Source of the DNA: DATHBD01 sp035296325
GTDB lineage: Bacteria; Actinomycetota; Actinomycetes; Mycobacteriales; Micromonosporaceae
Direction: 5' to 3'
NCBI GenBank assembly: GCA_035296325.1
Contig: DATHBD010000002.1
Location: forward strand, 1 to 64,000
DNA length: 64,000 nucleotides
Within the stretch, counting starts at the first letter, position 1. Each line of letters opens with the position of its first letter. Under the pieces are notes generated by a model. The model was not told the DNA's origin and did not search any database. It was given only the letters and a program-made list of their open reading frames with translations. Position numbers and translations under genes: made by a program. Positions 25,342-33,931 of this stretch are shown piece after piece.

Positions 25342-26787
25342 ATGACCCGCTTCACCCGCGGCCGCCAGCGGTACGCACTCATCCTGGGAGTGGTCGTCGC
25401 GCTCCTGGCCGTCTTCGTGCCGCCGGCCTCTGCACAGTTCATCTCCACGAACAATCCGGTGGTGCGGCAGCGCGCCGACACCGCGATCTACAAGCACACC
25501 GACGGCTACTACTACATGACCGCCTCCGTGCCGGACTACAAGCGGGTCGAGGTGCGTCGCGCGACGACCCTGCAGGGACTCGGCTCCGCCGCGACGAGCA
25601 ACGCCTTCGTCGCCCCCTCCAGTGGGCCGCTGAGCGGGTGGATCTGGGCTCCGGACATCCAGTACATCGACGGCGCCTGGTACATGTACTTCTCGGCCTC
25701 GCCCAGCACGGCCCGGTTCGCCCAGCGGCTGTACTGGATCCGCAACACCTGTGCGAACCCGATGAGCTGCGCGTGGAGTGCCCCGCAGCGGTTCAACACC
25801 GGATGGGAATCGTTCCAGCTCGACGCGGCGTCGTTCGTCAACCGCGGCGTGCGGTACTTCACCTGGGCCCAGGACAGCCCGAACACGAACTACAACAGCC
25901 ACATGTACATCGCCCGGATGAACGGCCCGACAAGCATCACCGGGGCGGCGGTGGAGATCGCCCGGCCGACGTACAGCTGGGAGATGGAAGGCGTCAACGG
26001 CGTCGTGGAAGGCCCGTCCCCGCTGGTCCGCAACGGCAAGGTCTTCATCGCGTACTCCGCGTCGGCCACCGACTCCCGGTACAAGCTGGGGCTGCTGACC
26101 GCGGACGACTCGGCCAACCTGCTGAGCAGCTCATCCTGGCGCAAGAGCCCGACCCCGGTCTTCCAGACGGCGAACGGCGTGTACGGCCCAGGTCACGGCA
26201 GTTTCACCGTCGCCGAGGACAACCGGACGGACATCCTGGTCTACCACGCGCGCGACTACGCCACCCCGACGCCGGACGCCCTCACCGACCCGAACCGGCA
26301 CACCCGGATGCAGCAGCTGTACTGGCAGGAGAACGGCGATCCGTTCTTCGGCCAGCCCATCCCCAACGGTGTCACCGCACCCGGCATCCGGGGCCGGCAC
26401 AGTGACAAGTGCGTGGACAACTACGGGCTGGACACGACCCCCGGTGCGCTGGTCCGGCTGTACACCTGCAACCGCAACGCGGCGCAGGACTTCGAGTTCA
26501 ACTACCGCGGCGTGAGCGGGTACGAGATCCGGAACCGCAACACCGGTACGTGCCTGGACAACGCGAACGGCAGCACCGCGCCGAACGCCAACGTGGGTCT
26601 GTGGGCGTGCAACGGCTCGACCGCCCAGCAGTGGGTGTTCCAGGACCGGGGCAGCGGTTGGTTCTCGCTGCGCAACATCGCCGGCAACATGTGCCTGGAC
26701 AACTACAACTTCGACGCCGCCAACGGCGCCCGGATCTCGCTCTACCCGTGCAACGGCGCCACTGCCCAGTTGTGGCGCCGCGGCTAG
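25342..26787 (+). CDS. Secreted GH43 glycosidase with ricin-type lectin domain
   Basis: 481 residues from ATG 25342, with AGGAG upstream. The signal peptide is RQRYALILGVVVALLAVFVP-PASA, then AQF. The five-bladed GH43 catalytic domain spans about 32-345. Likely catalytic acids are Asp in RQRADTAIYKHTDGYYYM (base), Asp in WAPDIQYI (pKa modulator) and Glu in VVEGPSPL (acid). The C-terminal about 125 residues are a ricin B lectin trefoil with three repeats (SDKCVDNYG, TGTCLDNANG, GNMCLDNYNF, each followed by QDF or QQW/QLW). Likely an arabinan- or xylan-active arabinofuranosidase or xylosidase; exact substrate unknown. Probably controlled by the LacI-type site. Confidence 0.9.
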   Translation: MTRFTRGRQRYALILGVVVALLAVFVPPASAQFISTNNPVVRQRADTAIYKHTDGYYYMTASVPDYKRVEVRRATTLQGLGSAATSNAFVAPSSGPLSGWIWAPDIQYIDGAWYMYFSASPSTARFAQRLYWIRNTCANPMSCAWSAPQRFNTGWESFQLDAASFVNRGVRYFTWAQDSPNTNYNSHMYIARMNGPTSITGAAVEIARPTYSWEMEGVNGVVEGPSPLVRNGKVFIAYSASATDSRYKLGLLTADDSANLLSSSSWRKSPTPVFQTANGVYGPGHGSFTVAEDNRTDILVYHARDYATPTPDALTDPNRHTRMQQLYWQENGDPFFGQPIPNGVTAPGIRGRHSDKCVDNYGLDTTPGALVRLYTCNRNAAQDFEFNYRGVSGYEIRNRNTGTCLDNANGSTAPNANVGLWACNGSTAQQWVFQDRGSGWFSLRNIAGNMCLDNYNFDAANGARISLYPCNGATAQLWRRG

Positions 26788-26814
26788 GGCGGCGATCGGC
26801 GTCCCTGCCTGACA

Positions 26815-26850
26815 TGCCCGGTGAGCCGCAGCCCAGCGGCTCACCGGGCA
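26815..26850. terminator. Perfect 15-bp hairpin after GH43 gene
   Basis: TGCCCGGTGAGCCGC (26815-26829) pairs with 26836-26850 around a 6-base loop, 28 bases after the GH43 stop. It lacks a T-tract, as is usual in high-GC actinomycetes. Confidence 0.75.
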
Positions 26851-26972
26851 CCCACCGGTTCGATATATGACGTGCCGAGCGTTGATCGGTTCCCGTACGC
26901 TCCTGGCAGAGGCCTAGCCCGGGCATACTTCGCCAACTTCCTGTAGAAATCGCCCGGGCACTCTCCTCACCT

Positions 26973-26996
26973 GCGGCGCCGCATCCGCGGCGCCGC
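26973..26996 (+). terminator. 10-bp GC hairpin with T-rich tail just upstream of the TerD-like gene
   Basis: GCGGCGCCGC repeats on each side of ATCC (26973-26982, 26987-26996) and is followed by TTTCATTT. It is one of the few hairpins here with a T-tract. It sits only 22 bases before the next start codon, so it may attenuate transcription into that gene rather than end the previous one. Confidence 0.55.
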
Positions 26997-27018
26997 TTTC
27001 ATTTGCAACGGGGTGCAC

Positions 27019-29184
27019 ATGGACGCGCTGGAGCGCATCGGATTCGACCGTCTGGGACTGGTCGTCACGCCGGGCGGCACCGCCACCCCCGGCGTCTGCG
27101 CGCCGTTGCTCGCTGAGTTCGCGCACGTGGGCGTGCGGTTCGCCAACCCGGAAGCGATCACCGACGGCCTGGCCGGACCGCACAGCGAGGTGATCGCGCA
27201 CGTACGGGCCAGGCGTGGCGAGGCCGGCAGGTACGCGCCGCTGTTCCGCGGCTTCCCGGACCGGCTGCCGCAGTTCGACGACGCAGTGTTTCGGTTCGTC
27301 GTCGCCCGTGTGCGCATGATCGGCGGCGACGACACGCCCGAATCCTGGCGCCGGGCGCTGGACTTCAGCTCGATCGGCTGGTGGCCGGCGTCCTCGATCC
27401 CGCAGGACGAAGCGCGGACACAGGCCGACCGGCGGGCGCAGGCGCTGCTCGCCCGGGACAGCCGGGTCGAGTGGATCACCGTGCGGCTGGTTGATGCCGC
27501 TGAGCTCGGGGCACGGCTGCGCGAGTGGATGCGGGATTGCTTCGCGAGTGCGGCCTCGCTACGCGAGGACGTGCGGAGCGATCTCGGCGTACTCGTCAGC
27601 CTGCTCGGCGTGGACGGCCTTGCGATGAGCGAGATCCGATTCCGGGAGAACCGCACGCTCCTGTTCGAGCTGCTCTGGGCGGTCGACCGTAAGCGCCTGC
27701 CGTCAACCGGCGCCACGCCGGACGATCTGCTGCGCCTGTTCGCCAAGCTGACCGGTGGCGACCTCAGCCTCGCCGCGCCGGTCACCTTCCCACCACTGGC
27801 CCGCGCCGACCGCCGCATCGTGGTGAACACTCTTGAGGCGAGCGACCGGCTGGGCGACGTCTTCCGGCGTCGCGGGCTATGGTTGGCGATCGATCGCGGC
27901 TTGCACGTCGGCGAGTTCCGCGCGCCCCGGGTGCGGGAGGCCTTCGGGCGGCTGCGGGACAGCCGGCACGACCGGACCTCGTTCCCGTCCCGGTTCGAGC
28001 GGTTGCTCGCCGCGGATCAGGCCGCGGCGGTACACCTGGCTGCCGCCGAGGCGCCCGGGCTGCTCGGCCGAGGCCTGCGCCGGCTCGCCGCCCTGGCCGC
28101 GGGCCCGGAGCAACGCGGCGCGCTGATCGAGGCGCTCACTGACGCGGCGGAGCGGATCCCGTTGCGAGTGCTGCTCGCCGCCGGCGCGCAGCTTGCCGAC
28201 AACGGCCAGACGTACCCTCGCGTGGTCTTCGGCAAGGACGGCTCGTCGCTGCCGATCGTGCGGCGGCCGGGTCACCTCGCCGTGCCGGCGGACTTCCGCA
28301 TGGAACTGCTCGGGGCGGTCGACGCGGCGGTGGACGAGCGGATCGCGGCGATGGGCGACTGGCACGGCGAGACTGTGCACGTGGAGCCCGGCCTGGACCG
28401 ACTGCTGCTGCCCGATCAACTCCGCGCCACGGCTCAGGGGCTGGTCCAGGTGGAGCGGGGCAGCCGGCTGCCGATCGGAGACGCCAAGGTGGTGCGGCTG
28501 TTCGTCCACTGGCGAGAGGCTGATGAGACCAGTGACCTCGACCTGTCCTGCATCGCGCTGGACGCGTCGTTCGGCATCGTGGGTTACGTGTCCTGGACCA
28601 ATCTCCGCAACCGGGTGATGACCCACTCCGGCGACCTCACCTCTGCGCCGGGCGGTGCCGAGGAGTTCATCGACATCGACCTGGCCAGGGCGGCCTCGGT
28701 CGGGCGGAAGAAGGGCTGGCGCTACCTGGTGCCAGTGGTGTTCCGCTTCGCCGGACCGACGTTCGAGGCGCTGCCCGAGGCGTACACGGGATGGATGCTG
28801 CGCGCGGACGCGGACAGCAAGAACCGCGTGTTCGACCCGGCCACCGTGGCGAACGCGTTCCCGCTGACCGGCCGCAAGCGCTACGCCGTGCCGATGCTGC
28901 TGGACCTGGACACGCACGAGGTTCTCTACGTGGACGTCTACCTGAACGGCAAGCCCGAGGCGCGGGTCGAGCAGGACGGGCACGACATCGCCACCCTGGT
29001 GTCCGCCGTGGCGGGCCGGCGCAATACCAAGGTGAGCGTCGCCGCGCTGGCCCTGCGGCATGTACGGGCCCGCGGCGCGGCGCTGGTCGACGACCCGGCG
29101 CAGGCCACGATCACCTTCGGGACCCGCCCGGAATGCACGTACGATGTTCTCCACCCGGAGAAGCTCCTGGCCGAGCTGCTCTGA
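27019..29184 (+). CDS. Large protein with C-terminal TerD-like domain
   Basis: 721 residues from ATG 27019 (GTG 27013 also possible). The N-terminal about 470 residues are helix-rich and not recognised, though they recall the large MXAN_6230/SCO0854-type proteins (no RING motif is seen here). Residues about 490-600 look TerD-like: DLDLSCIALDASFGIVGYVS, WTNLRNRVMTHSGDLTSAPG, GAEEFIDIDL. TerD domains bind calcium and belong to tellurite/stress modules that act near membranes. No other ter genes are adjacent. It shares no operon with the neighbouring GH43 gene, but it is followed 18 bases later by a VOC gene. Confidence 0.65.
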   Translation: MDALERIGFDRLGLVVTPGGTATPGVCAPLLAEFAHVGVRFANPEAITDGLAGPHSEVIAHVRARRGEAGRYAPLFRGFPDRLPQFDDAVFRFVVARVRMIGGDDTPESWRRALDFSSIGWWPASSIPQDEARTQADRRAQALLARDSRVEWITVRLVDAAELGARLREWMRDCFASAASLREDVRSDLGVLVSLLGVDGLAMSEIRFRENRTLLFELLWAVDRKRLPSTGATPDDLLRLFAKLTGGDLSLAAPVTFPPLARADRRIVVNTLEASDRLGDVFRRRGLWLAIDRGLHVGEFRAPRVREAFGRLRDSRHDRTSFPSRFERLLAADQAAAVHLAAAEAPGLLGRGLRRLAALAAGPEQRGALIEALTDAAERIPLRVLLAAGAQLADNGQTYPRVVFGKDGSSLPIVRRPGHLAVPADFRMELLGAVDAAVDERIAAMGDWHGETVHVEPGLDRLLLPDQLRATAQGLVQVERGSRLPIGDAKVVRLFVHWREADETSDLDLSCIALDASFGIVGYVSWTNLRNRVMTHSGDLTSAPGGAEEFIDIDLARAASVGRKKGWRYLVPVVFRFAGPTFEALPEAYTGWMLRADADSKNRVFDPATVANAFPLTGRKRYAVPMLLDLDTHEVLYVDVYLNGKPEARVEQDGHDIATLVSAVAGRRNTKVSVAALALRHVRARGAALVDDPAQATITFGTRPECTYDVLHPEKLLAELL

Positions 29185-29202
29185 GGATCGAGGAGGATCG
29201 TG

Positions 29203-29631
29203 ATGCCGGAACGCATCGACGAACAGTCAGTCGTCCCGATGATCAGCTATGAGGACGGACCAGCCGCCATGGACTGGTTGGCGAAGGCGTTCGGCTTCAC
29301 CGAGCGAACCCGTTGGCTCGGCGACGACGGCTCACTCAGCCATGGCGAGATGCTGGCCGGCGGCGGACTGATCATGCTTGCCACCGCACCGACGGCGGCC
29401 TACGAAGCTCCGCGGAACCATCGCGACCGGTGTCGTCAGGCCGAGCAGTGGTCGAGGACGCCGTACGTCCTCGATGGGGTGCTGGTTTACGTCAGCGACG
29501 TGGATGCCCACTTCGAGCAGGCCCGTGCGGCTGGAGCGACGATCTTGTCAGCGCCGGAGGACAGCGTTGGTCGGCTCTACCGGGCCGAGGACGTGGAGGG
29601 CCATCGGTGGATGTTCATGCAACGACCGTAG
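29203..29631 (+). CDS. VOC family protein (glyoxalase/bleomycin-resistance-like)
   Basis: 142 residues from ATG 29203 with AGGAGG 6 bases upstream. VVPMISYEDGPAAMDWLAKA, FGFTERTRW, then VLVYVSDVDAHFEQARAAGA and YRAEDVEGHRWMFMQ form the two halves of the VOC fold, in the PhnB-like style. Substrate unknown. It is 18 bases after the TerD-like gene, so probably in the same transcript. Confidence 0.85.
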   Translation: MPERIDEQSVVPMISYEDGPAAMDWLAKAFGFTERTRWLGDDGSLSHGEMLAGGGLIMLATAPTAAYEAPRNHRDRCRQAEQWSRTPYVLDGVLVYVSDVDAHFEQARAAGATILSAPEDSVGRLYRAEDVEGHRWMFMQRP

Positions 29632-29729
29632 TCCGGCGCTCAGCCCGCACACCGCGCGCCTGGCAGTCGTCGGAGTCGAAGCGCTGGTTGGAGTCCCACC
29701 TTGTCGTTGTGACGGGCCGCTGGTTGCGT

Positions 29730-29749
29730 TAACATTGCTCCTAACATTG
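29730..29749. promoter_or_regulatory. Direct repeat TAACATTG and nearby palindrome before second GH43 gene
   Basis: TAACATTG occurs at 29730-29737 and 29742-29749, 12 bases apart. TAACA is the half-site seen in the LacI-type operator of the first GH43 gene. The perfect 12-base palindrome ATCGGATCCGAT follows at 29750-29761. Together they suggest a sugar-repressor control region about 130-160 bases upstream of the start. Confidence 0.4.
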
Positions 29750-29887
29750 ATCGGATCCGATGGATCTCGGTCCGCCGCCCCGTCTGCGTCGACCTTGCCT
29801 TCGCCGACGGCCGTCCATTGCACTGTTGCCGAACACACGGCCGGTTGCCTGGTCCTGCGTCCATAGGCGGCATGAGAAGGAGACCCC

Positions 29888-30769
29888 ATGAAGCTCCGTG
29901 CAGCGAGGCGCTCCCGCACGCTGGTTGCGGTCCTCGGCGTCATCGCCCTCGTCCTCGGCGCCTTCACGCTGCCTCAGCCGGCCTCGGCGGCCACGACGCT
30001 GATCTATGCCACATTCAAGGGCGACGGGGCCGCCGACCAGGAGTTGTGGATCTACCAGTCCACCAACGGCGGCGCGAGCTACAACGTCGTGTACGACACC
30101 AACTTCCGCGGCCCGACGGGTGTGCTTCGCGACCCGAGCATCATCAAGCGGGGCGCCACCTACTACATCGCGTACACGGTGCAGTCCTGGACGACGAACT
30201 CCACCTCCTTCGCCGTCGCGCGCAGCACGGATCTGCGCAACTGGACCAACATCGCGACCGTCCCCTCCGGGATCCCCGACACCAGGTACACCTGGGCGCC
30301 GGAGTTCTACATCGAGGGCTCGACCGTGCGGATCATCGCGAGCGTCGCGCAGACCACCTGCTCGAGGTGCTTCCGCCCGTACGTCTACACCGCGCGAAAC
30401 GATGCCCTCACCTCGTGGAGTGGGCCGGCCCAGATGTGGGGCCTCGGCTTCAACTACATCGACACCTACGTGGTGAAGTCCGGCAGCACCTGGCACGCGT
30501 TCACCAAGAACGAGACCACGAAGTACATCGAGCACTGGACGACCACCCAGAGCCTCACCGGCGGCTGGGTCAACCGGGGCGCGCTGTGGAGTTCCGGCTA
30601 CGAGGGCCCGTCCATGGTTCGGATGGACAACGGCAGCTACCGGATCTACATCGACAAGTACGTCAACGGTGGGGTCTGGACGGCCACCAGCCCGGACCTG
30701 TGGAACTGGACCGGCTTGAGCTACGTCGGCTGTTCCGGCTGCCGCCACGGCACGGCGATCCCGAGATGA
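29888..30769 (+). CDS. Secreted single-domain GH43-type glycosidase
   Basis: 293 residues from ATG 29888, with AGAAGGAGA upstream. The signal peptide ends at QPASA-A. Catalytic-site candidates are Asp in GVLRDPSIIKRGATYYIAYT, acidic residue in YTWAPEFYIEGS, and Glu in GYEGPSMVRMDNG. The domain is short for GH43 and has no lectin or CBM. It is close in style to the first GH43 enzyme 4.5 kb away and may act on the same polymer. It ends only 10 bases from the convergent regulator gene, with no terminator between them. Confidence 0.85.
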   Translation: MKLRAARRSRTLVAVLGVIALVLGAFTLPQPASAATTLIYATFKGDGAADQELWIYQSTNGGASYNVVYDTNFRGPTGVLRDPSIIKRGATYYIAYTVQSWTTNSTSFAVARSTDLRNWTNIATVPSGIPDTRYTWAPEFYIEGSTVRIIASVAQTTCSRCFRPYVYTARNDALTSWSGPAQMWGLGFNYIDTYVVKSGSTWHAFTKNETTKYIEHWTTTQSLTGGWVNRGALWSSGYEGPSMVRMDNGSYRIYIDKYVNGGVWTATSPDLWNWTGLSYVGCSGCRHGTAIPR

Positions 30770-30779
30770 TCCGGACCGG

Positions 30780-33700
30780 TCAATGCGGAGGTCTCGCCGG
30801 GCGGTAGCGCCCCGCTCCGCTGAGCCCCATCTCCCGGAGCACCTGCTCGTACGCGGTGGTAGCGGCGGCCGCCGCCGCCGGGTTGCCGCTGGCGTGCAGC
30901 GAGCTGATCAGTTGCTGCCAGAGCCCGTCGCGGTAACGGTCCTGGGCGATCCCGTAGCGGAGCACACGGATCGCCTCGGCGTGTCCGCCGCGGGCCGCCC
31001 GGAGCGCCGCGAGCCGCTCGCAGGCTTCGGTGACCTCGTTCCGTAGCCGCTCGCGCTCCGGCACGACCCACTCGGCGGGGCCGTCGTCGGGCAGCAGCTC
31101 GCCGGCGTACGTCTCGATCGCCGCCGCCAGATGCCCGCCTGCCGCGCTTTCGTCACCCGCCCCGAGCGCGATCCGGGCCGCGCGCAGGAGGCCTTCCAGC
31201 CGGCGTACGTCGCAGTCGTCGTCGTGGTCGAGGGCCAGCCGGTAACCGCTGTGCTCGCGTCGGATGCGCGCCCACTCTCCCCGCGGCGCATCCGGTTCAA
31301 CCAGCCGGCGCAGGTCGCTCACCGCGACCTGCAGGCTGTGGTGCCCCCGGTCCGGGTCGCGACCGGGCCACAGCCACTCGATGATGTGCTCCCGGTGCAG
31401 CACCCGGTTGGCGTGCAGGCTCAGCAGCCGAAGCAACTCCCGGTAACGCGGCCGCAGCGCGTCAAGCGGAACCGCCGCACCGCCCACCTCGATGGTGAAC
31501 GAGCCGAGGCAACGTACCTGCAGCCGGGCGGCCGGTGTCGGCGGCCGCGGGGTCGCCCTCGCCGTCATGCGTGCCGCCGATCCGGCGCCCGCCCCGGTCC
31601 GCGCCCCGGGGCGCGGACCGGGGGCTGTCACGCGGGCCGGCAGCCGTTCGGCGGCGCGCCGGACGAGCGCCTCAGCGCCGCACCGCTCGGCGACCTGAAT
31701 CCCCAGACGCTCCGCGCCGGCCGCGCCGGCGGCGCGCCCATCGCCGGGGGCCGCAGAGACCGCAAGAAGGGCCAACGCGTACGGCAGCGCCCCGGTGGCC
31801 CGCGCCGCGAGTTCGATGCCGGCGAGGCGCTGGTCCGGCAGCGGCTCGCCGGCGACCGCCGCGGCGAGCGCGGCACCGGCACCGGCCCACGAGGCAAGCG
31901 CCGGAGCGTTCAACGCCCGCAGATCAGCCTCGACCGAGCCCAGCAACTCCGGGGAGGCGGTGCCGAGCGGCAACGCCATCACCTCGCCGATCAGCCCGAG
32001 CAGTGCGGCGCCCCACCGGTCCTCGGCGGCGCGGCATTCGCCCAGCAGGTACTCCACAGCGGGCCGGTCGCCGGCCGCGACCGCGGCAAGCCCGTGCGCG
32101 AGCCGGGACACGACCGGCACCCCGAACAGCTTCGCGGCGGCCGTTGCCTGCTCCCGGGCGATCGCGGGCTTCCCGCTGCCGGGCCCGGCACCGATGTCGT
32201 CGGGGGCGGCGAGGGTGGACGCGAGCGCATATCCCAGCAGCGCGGCGGTCTCCGCGCCGGGTTCCAGGTCGTGGTCCCGGTCGAGGCCGGTGAAGATCTC
32301 ACTGGCGGCGGTGAGCTCGCCACAGACCAGGTTGGCGTAGCCCTGCAACAGCTGGTCGGCCACCGAGCCGTTGCCGGCCAGTTGACGCAGGTGCTTGCGC
32401 GGCTCGACCAGGATCGACCGGGCCAGGTGTACCCAGTCGGTCACCACGCCGAGCGTCGGTTCCGCCCAGGCCTGGAGCTGGCGCAGCTCGGCCGCCGCGG
32501 TGCGGCCGCCGCCGTGTGAGCTGAACGCGTCAACGGCTCGTTGGTACATCTCGGACGCGCGCTCCAGCGACCCCTCGGCGAGCAGCCTGCGGGCGAGGGC
32601 GAGCAGTGCCCACGGGTCCTGGTCACGAATCGAGACGGGCAGCAGGTCCACCCACGTGCCGGGCTCCCTGGCCAGCGTCGCACCGCCGGTGGCCAGTAGC
32701 CGACGCACGTCGTCCCAGGCGCCCGCACGGCAGTAGGAGCGGATCGCATCGACCAGGGCGCCCTCCCGCTCCAGCAGACGCCCGGCCTGCTGGTGCAGAT
32801 CGCCGGCCTGCTGGAGGCCGAACCGGGCGACGAGCTCGTCCAGCAGATGGCCGCGAAGCACCTCGTGGTAGCGGAACACCAGGCCGTCGGCGTCGGCGAA
32901 GGTGAACAGACCGGCCCGCTCCAGGCCGGCCAACCGTGCCGCGGCGTCCGTCGTGCCGAGCAGCGCGTCGCAATGCTGCGCGGTGAGCTGGTCCAGCACG
33001 CTGGTGCGGACCAGGAACGCGTGCACGTCCACATCAACCTGGTCCAGGACGTGGCGGGCCAGGTACTCCTGCGTCAACCGCGAGCCGGTCCCGCCCCGGC
33101 TGAGCAGCGCCGCCCGGCTCGACGGTGGCTGCCGATGCGTCGCCAGGTGGAACAACTGCAGGCCGGCGGCCCACCCGGCGGTGCGCTGGGTCAGCGCGCT
33201 GATCTCCCTCGGGCGCAGCCGCACGTCATGGCACTCCCGGAACAGCTCGTCGACCTCCCAGGTCCGGAATCGCAACGCGTCGGCGTCAAGCTCGATCATG
33301 GAACCGGCCAGGCGCCGACGGGCGATGTCCAGGTCCGGGGTCCGGCGCGAGCCGAGGATGATCCGAAGCTGGTCCGGCTGGTACTCCAGGAGCGGGCCCA
33401 CCACCGTGCGCACGGCGTCGGCCTGGGCGCCGTGCAGGTCGTCGAGGATCAGTAACACCGGCCCGTCCAGGGCACCCTCGAGGTCGGCAAGTGCGGCCTC
33501 CGGCGTAGGCCATTGTGGACTGATGCCCGGCAGCACCGCCGCGAATGCCGCGTGCAGGTGCGCCAGGATCTCAGCGACATCACCGCCGGTGCCGTCCAGG
33601 GTCAGCCAGGCCACCGCGCACCCGACCGATTCGGCAACGTGTGTCAGCAGTGTCGACTTGCCGGAACCGGCGGGCGCGACAACCAACGTCAGCCGCGGCG

Positions 33701-33809
33701 CGTCCGGTGTGACGAGTGGGCGTACCAGGCGGGCGCGCCGCAGCCCGTGCGGGTGCGGGGCTCTCACCCGGCCTTTGATCAGACTGGATACTGACGGGTT
33801 TGGAACCAT
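30780..33809 (-). CDS. STAND-ATPase/BTAD (SARP-like) transcriptional regulator
   Basis: 1009 residues. An N-terminal MalT-like STAND NTPase has P-loop APAGSGKSTLL (about 45-55) and Walker B PVLLILDDLHGAQ (about 117-129), followed by a long TPR-like helical region. The C-terminus has a winged-helix domain (about 765-850; RCLGSFTIEVGGAAVPLDAL, EHIIEWLWPGRDPDRGHHSL, VAVSDLRRLV) then a BTAD domain (AAIETYAGELLP, ERERLRNEVTEACERLAAL). So DNA binding is SARP-type but placed at the C-terminus. Codon 119 (bases 33455-33453) is TTA, a rare Leu codon. It is divergent from the LytM-like/CisA-like pair. Regulation of the eCIS is my inference. Confidence 0.88.
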   Translation of the reverse strand: MVPNPSVSSLIKGRVRAPHPHGLRRARLVRPLVTPDAPRLTLVVAPAGSGKSTLLTHVAESVGCAVAWLTLDGTGGDVAEILAHLHAAFAAVLPGISPQWPTPEAALADLEGALDGPVLLILDDLHGAQADAVRTVVGPLLEYQPDQLRIILGSRRTPDLDIARRRLAGSMIELDADALRFRTWEVDELFRECHDVRLRPREISALTQRTAGWAAGLQLFHLATHRQPPSSRAALLSRGGTGSRLTQEYLARHVLDQVDVDVHAFLVRTSVLDQLTAQHCDALLGTTDAAARLAGLERAGLFTFADADGLVFRYHEVLRGHLLDELVARFGLQQAGDLHQQAGRLLEREGALVDAIRSYCRAGAWDDVRRLLATGGATLAREPGTWVDLLPVSIRDQDPWALLALARRLLAEGSLERASEMYQRAVDAFSSHGGGRTAAAELRQLQAWAEPTLGVVTDWVHLARSILVEPRKHLRQLAGNGSVADQLLQGYANLVCGELTAASEIFTGLDRDHDLEPGAETAALLGYALASTLAAPDDIGAGPGSGKPAIAREQATAAAKLFGVPVVSRLAHGLAAVAAGDRPAVEYLLGECRAAEDRWGAALLGLIGEVMALPLGTASPELLGSVEADLRALNAPALASWAGAGAALAAAVAGEPLPDQRLAGIELAARATGALPYALALLAVSAAPGDGRAAGAAGAERLGIQVAERCGAEALVRRAAERLPARVTAPGPRPGARTGAGAGSAARMTARATPRPPTPAARLQVRCLGSFTIEVGGAAVPLDALRPRYRELLRLLSLHANRVLHREHIIEWLWPGRDPDRGHHSLQVAVSDLRRLVEPDAPRGEWARIRREHSGYRLALDHDDDCDVRRLEGLLRAARIALGAGDESAAGGHLAAAIETYAGELLPDDGPAEWVVPERERLRNEVTEACERLAALRAARGGHAEAIRVLRYGIAQDRYRDGLWQQLISSLHASGNPAAAAAATTAYEQVLREMGLSGAGRYRPARPPH

Positions 33810-33931
33810 CGGGAGCTTCCGATAGTGGTCATGTGGGTGGCGTCATCGTGGGCACTGCACGGGACGATATCTCCCCGCGCGATGCCATGTAACAATCAGC
33901 GTCTGCCATTCTGGACAGAGGCGGAGGGGCC

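Noticed and set aside
33808..33823. Palindrome ATCGGGAGCTTCCGAT as operator of the STAND-BTAD regulator
   Set aside because: It has one mismatch, overlaps the start codon of the regulator gene, and has no second copy near the eCIS operons. Not strong enough to list as a feature.
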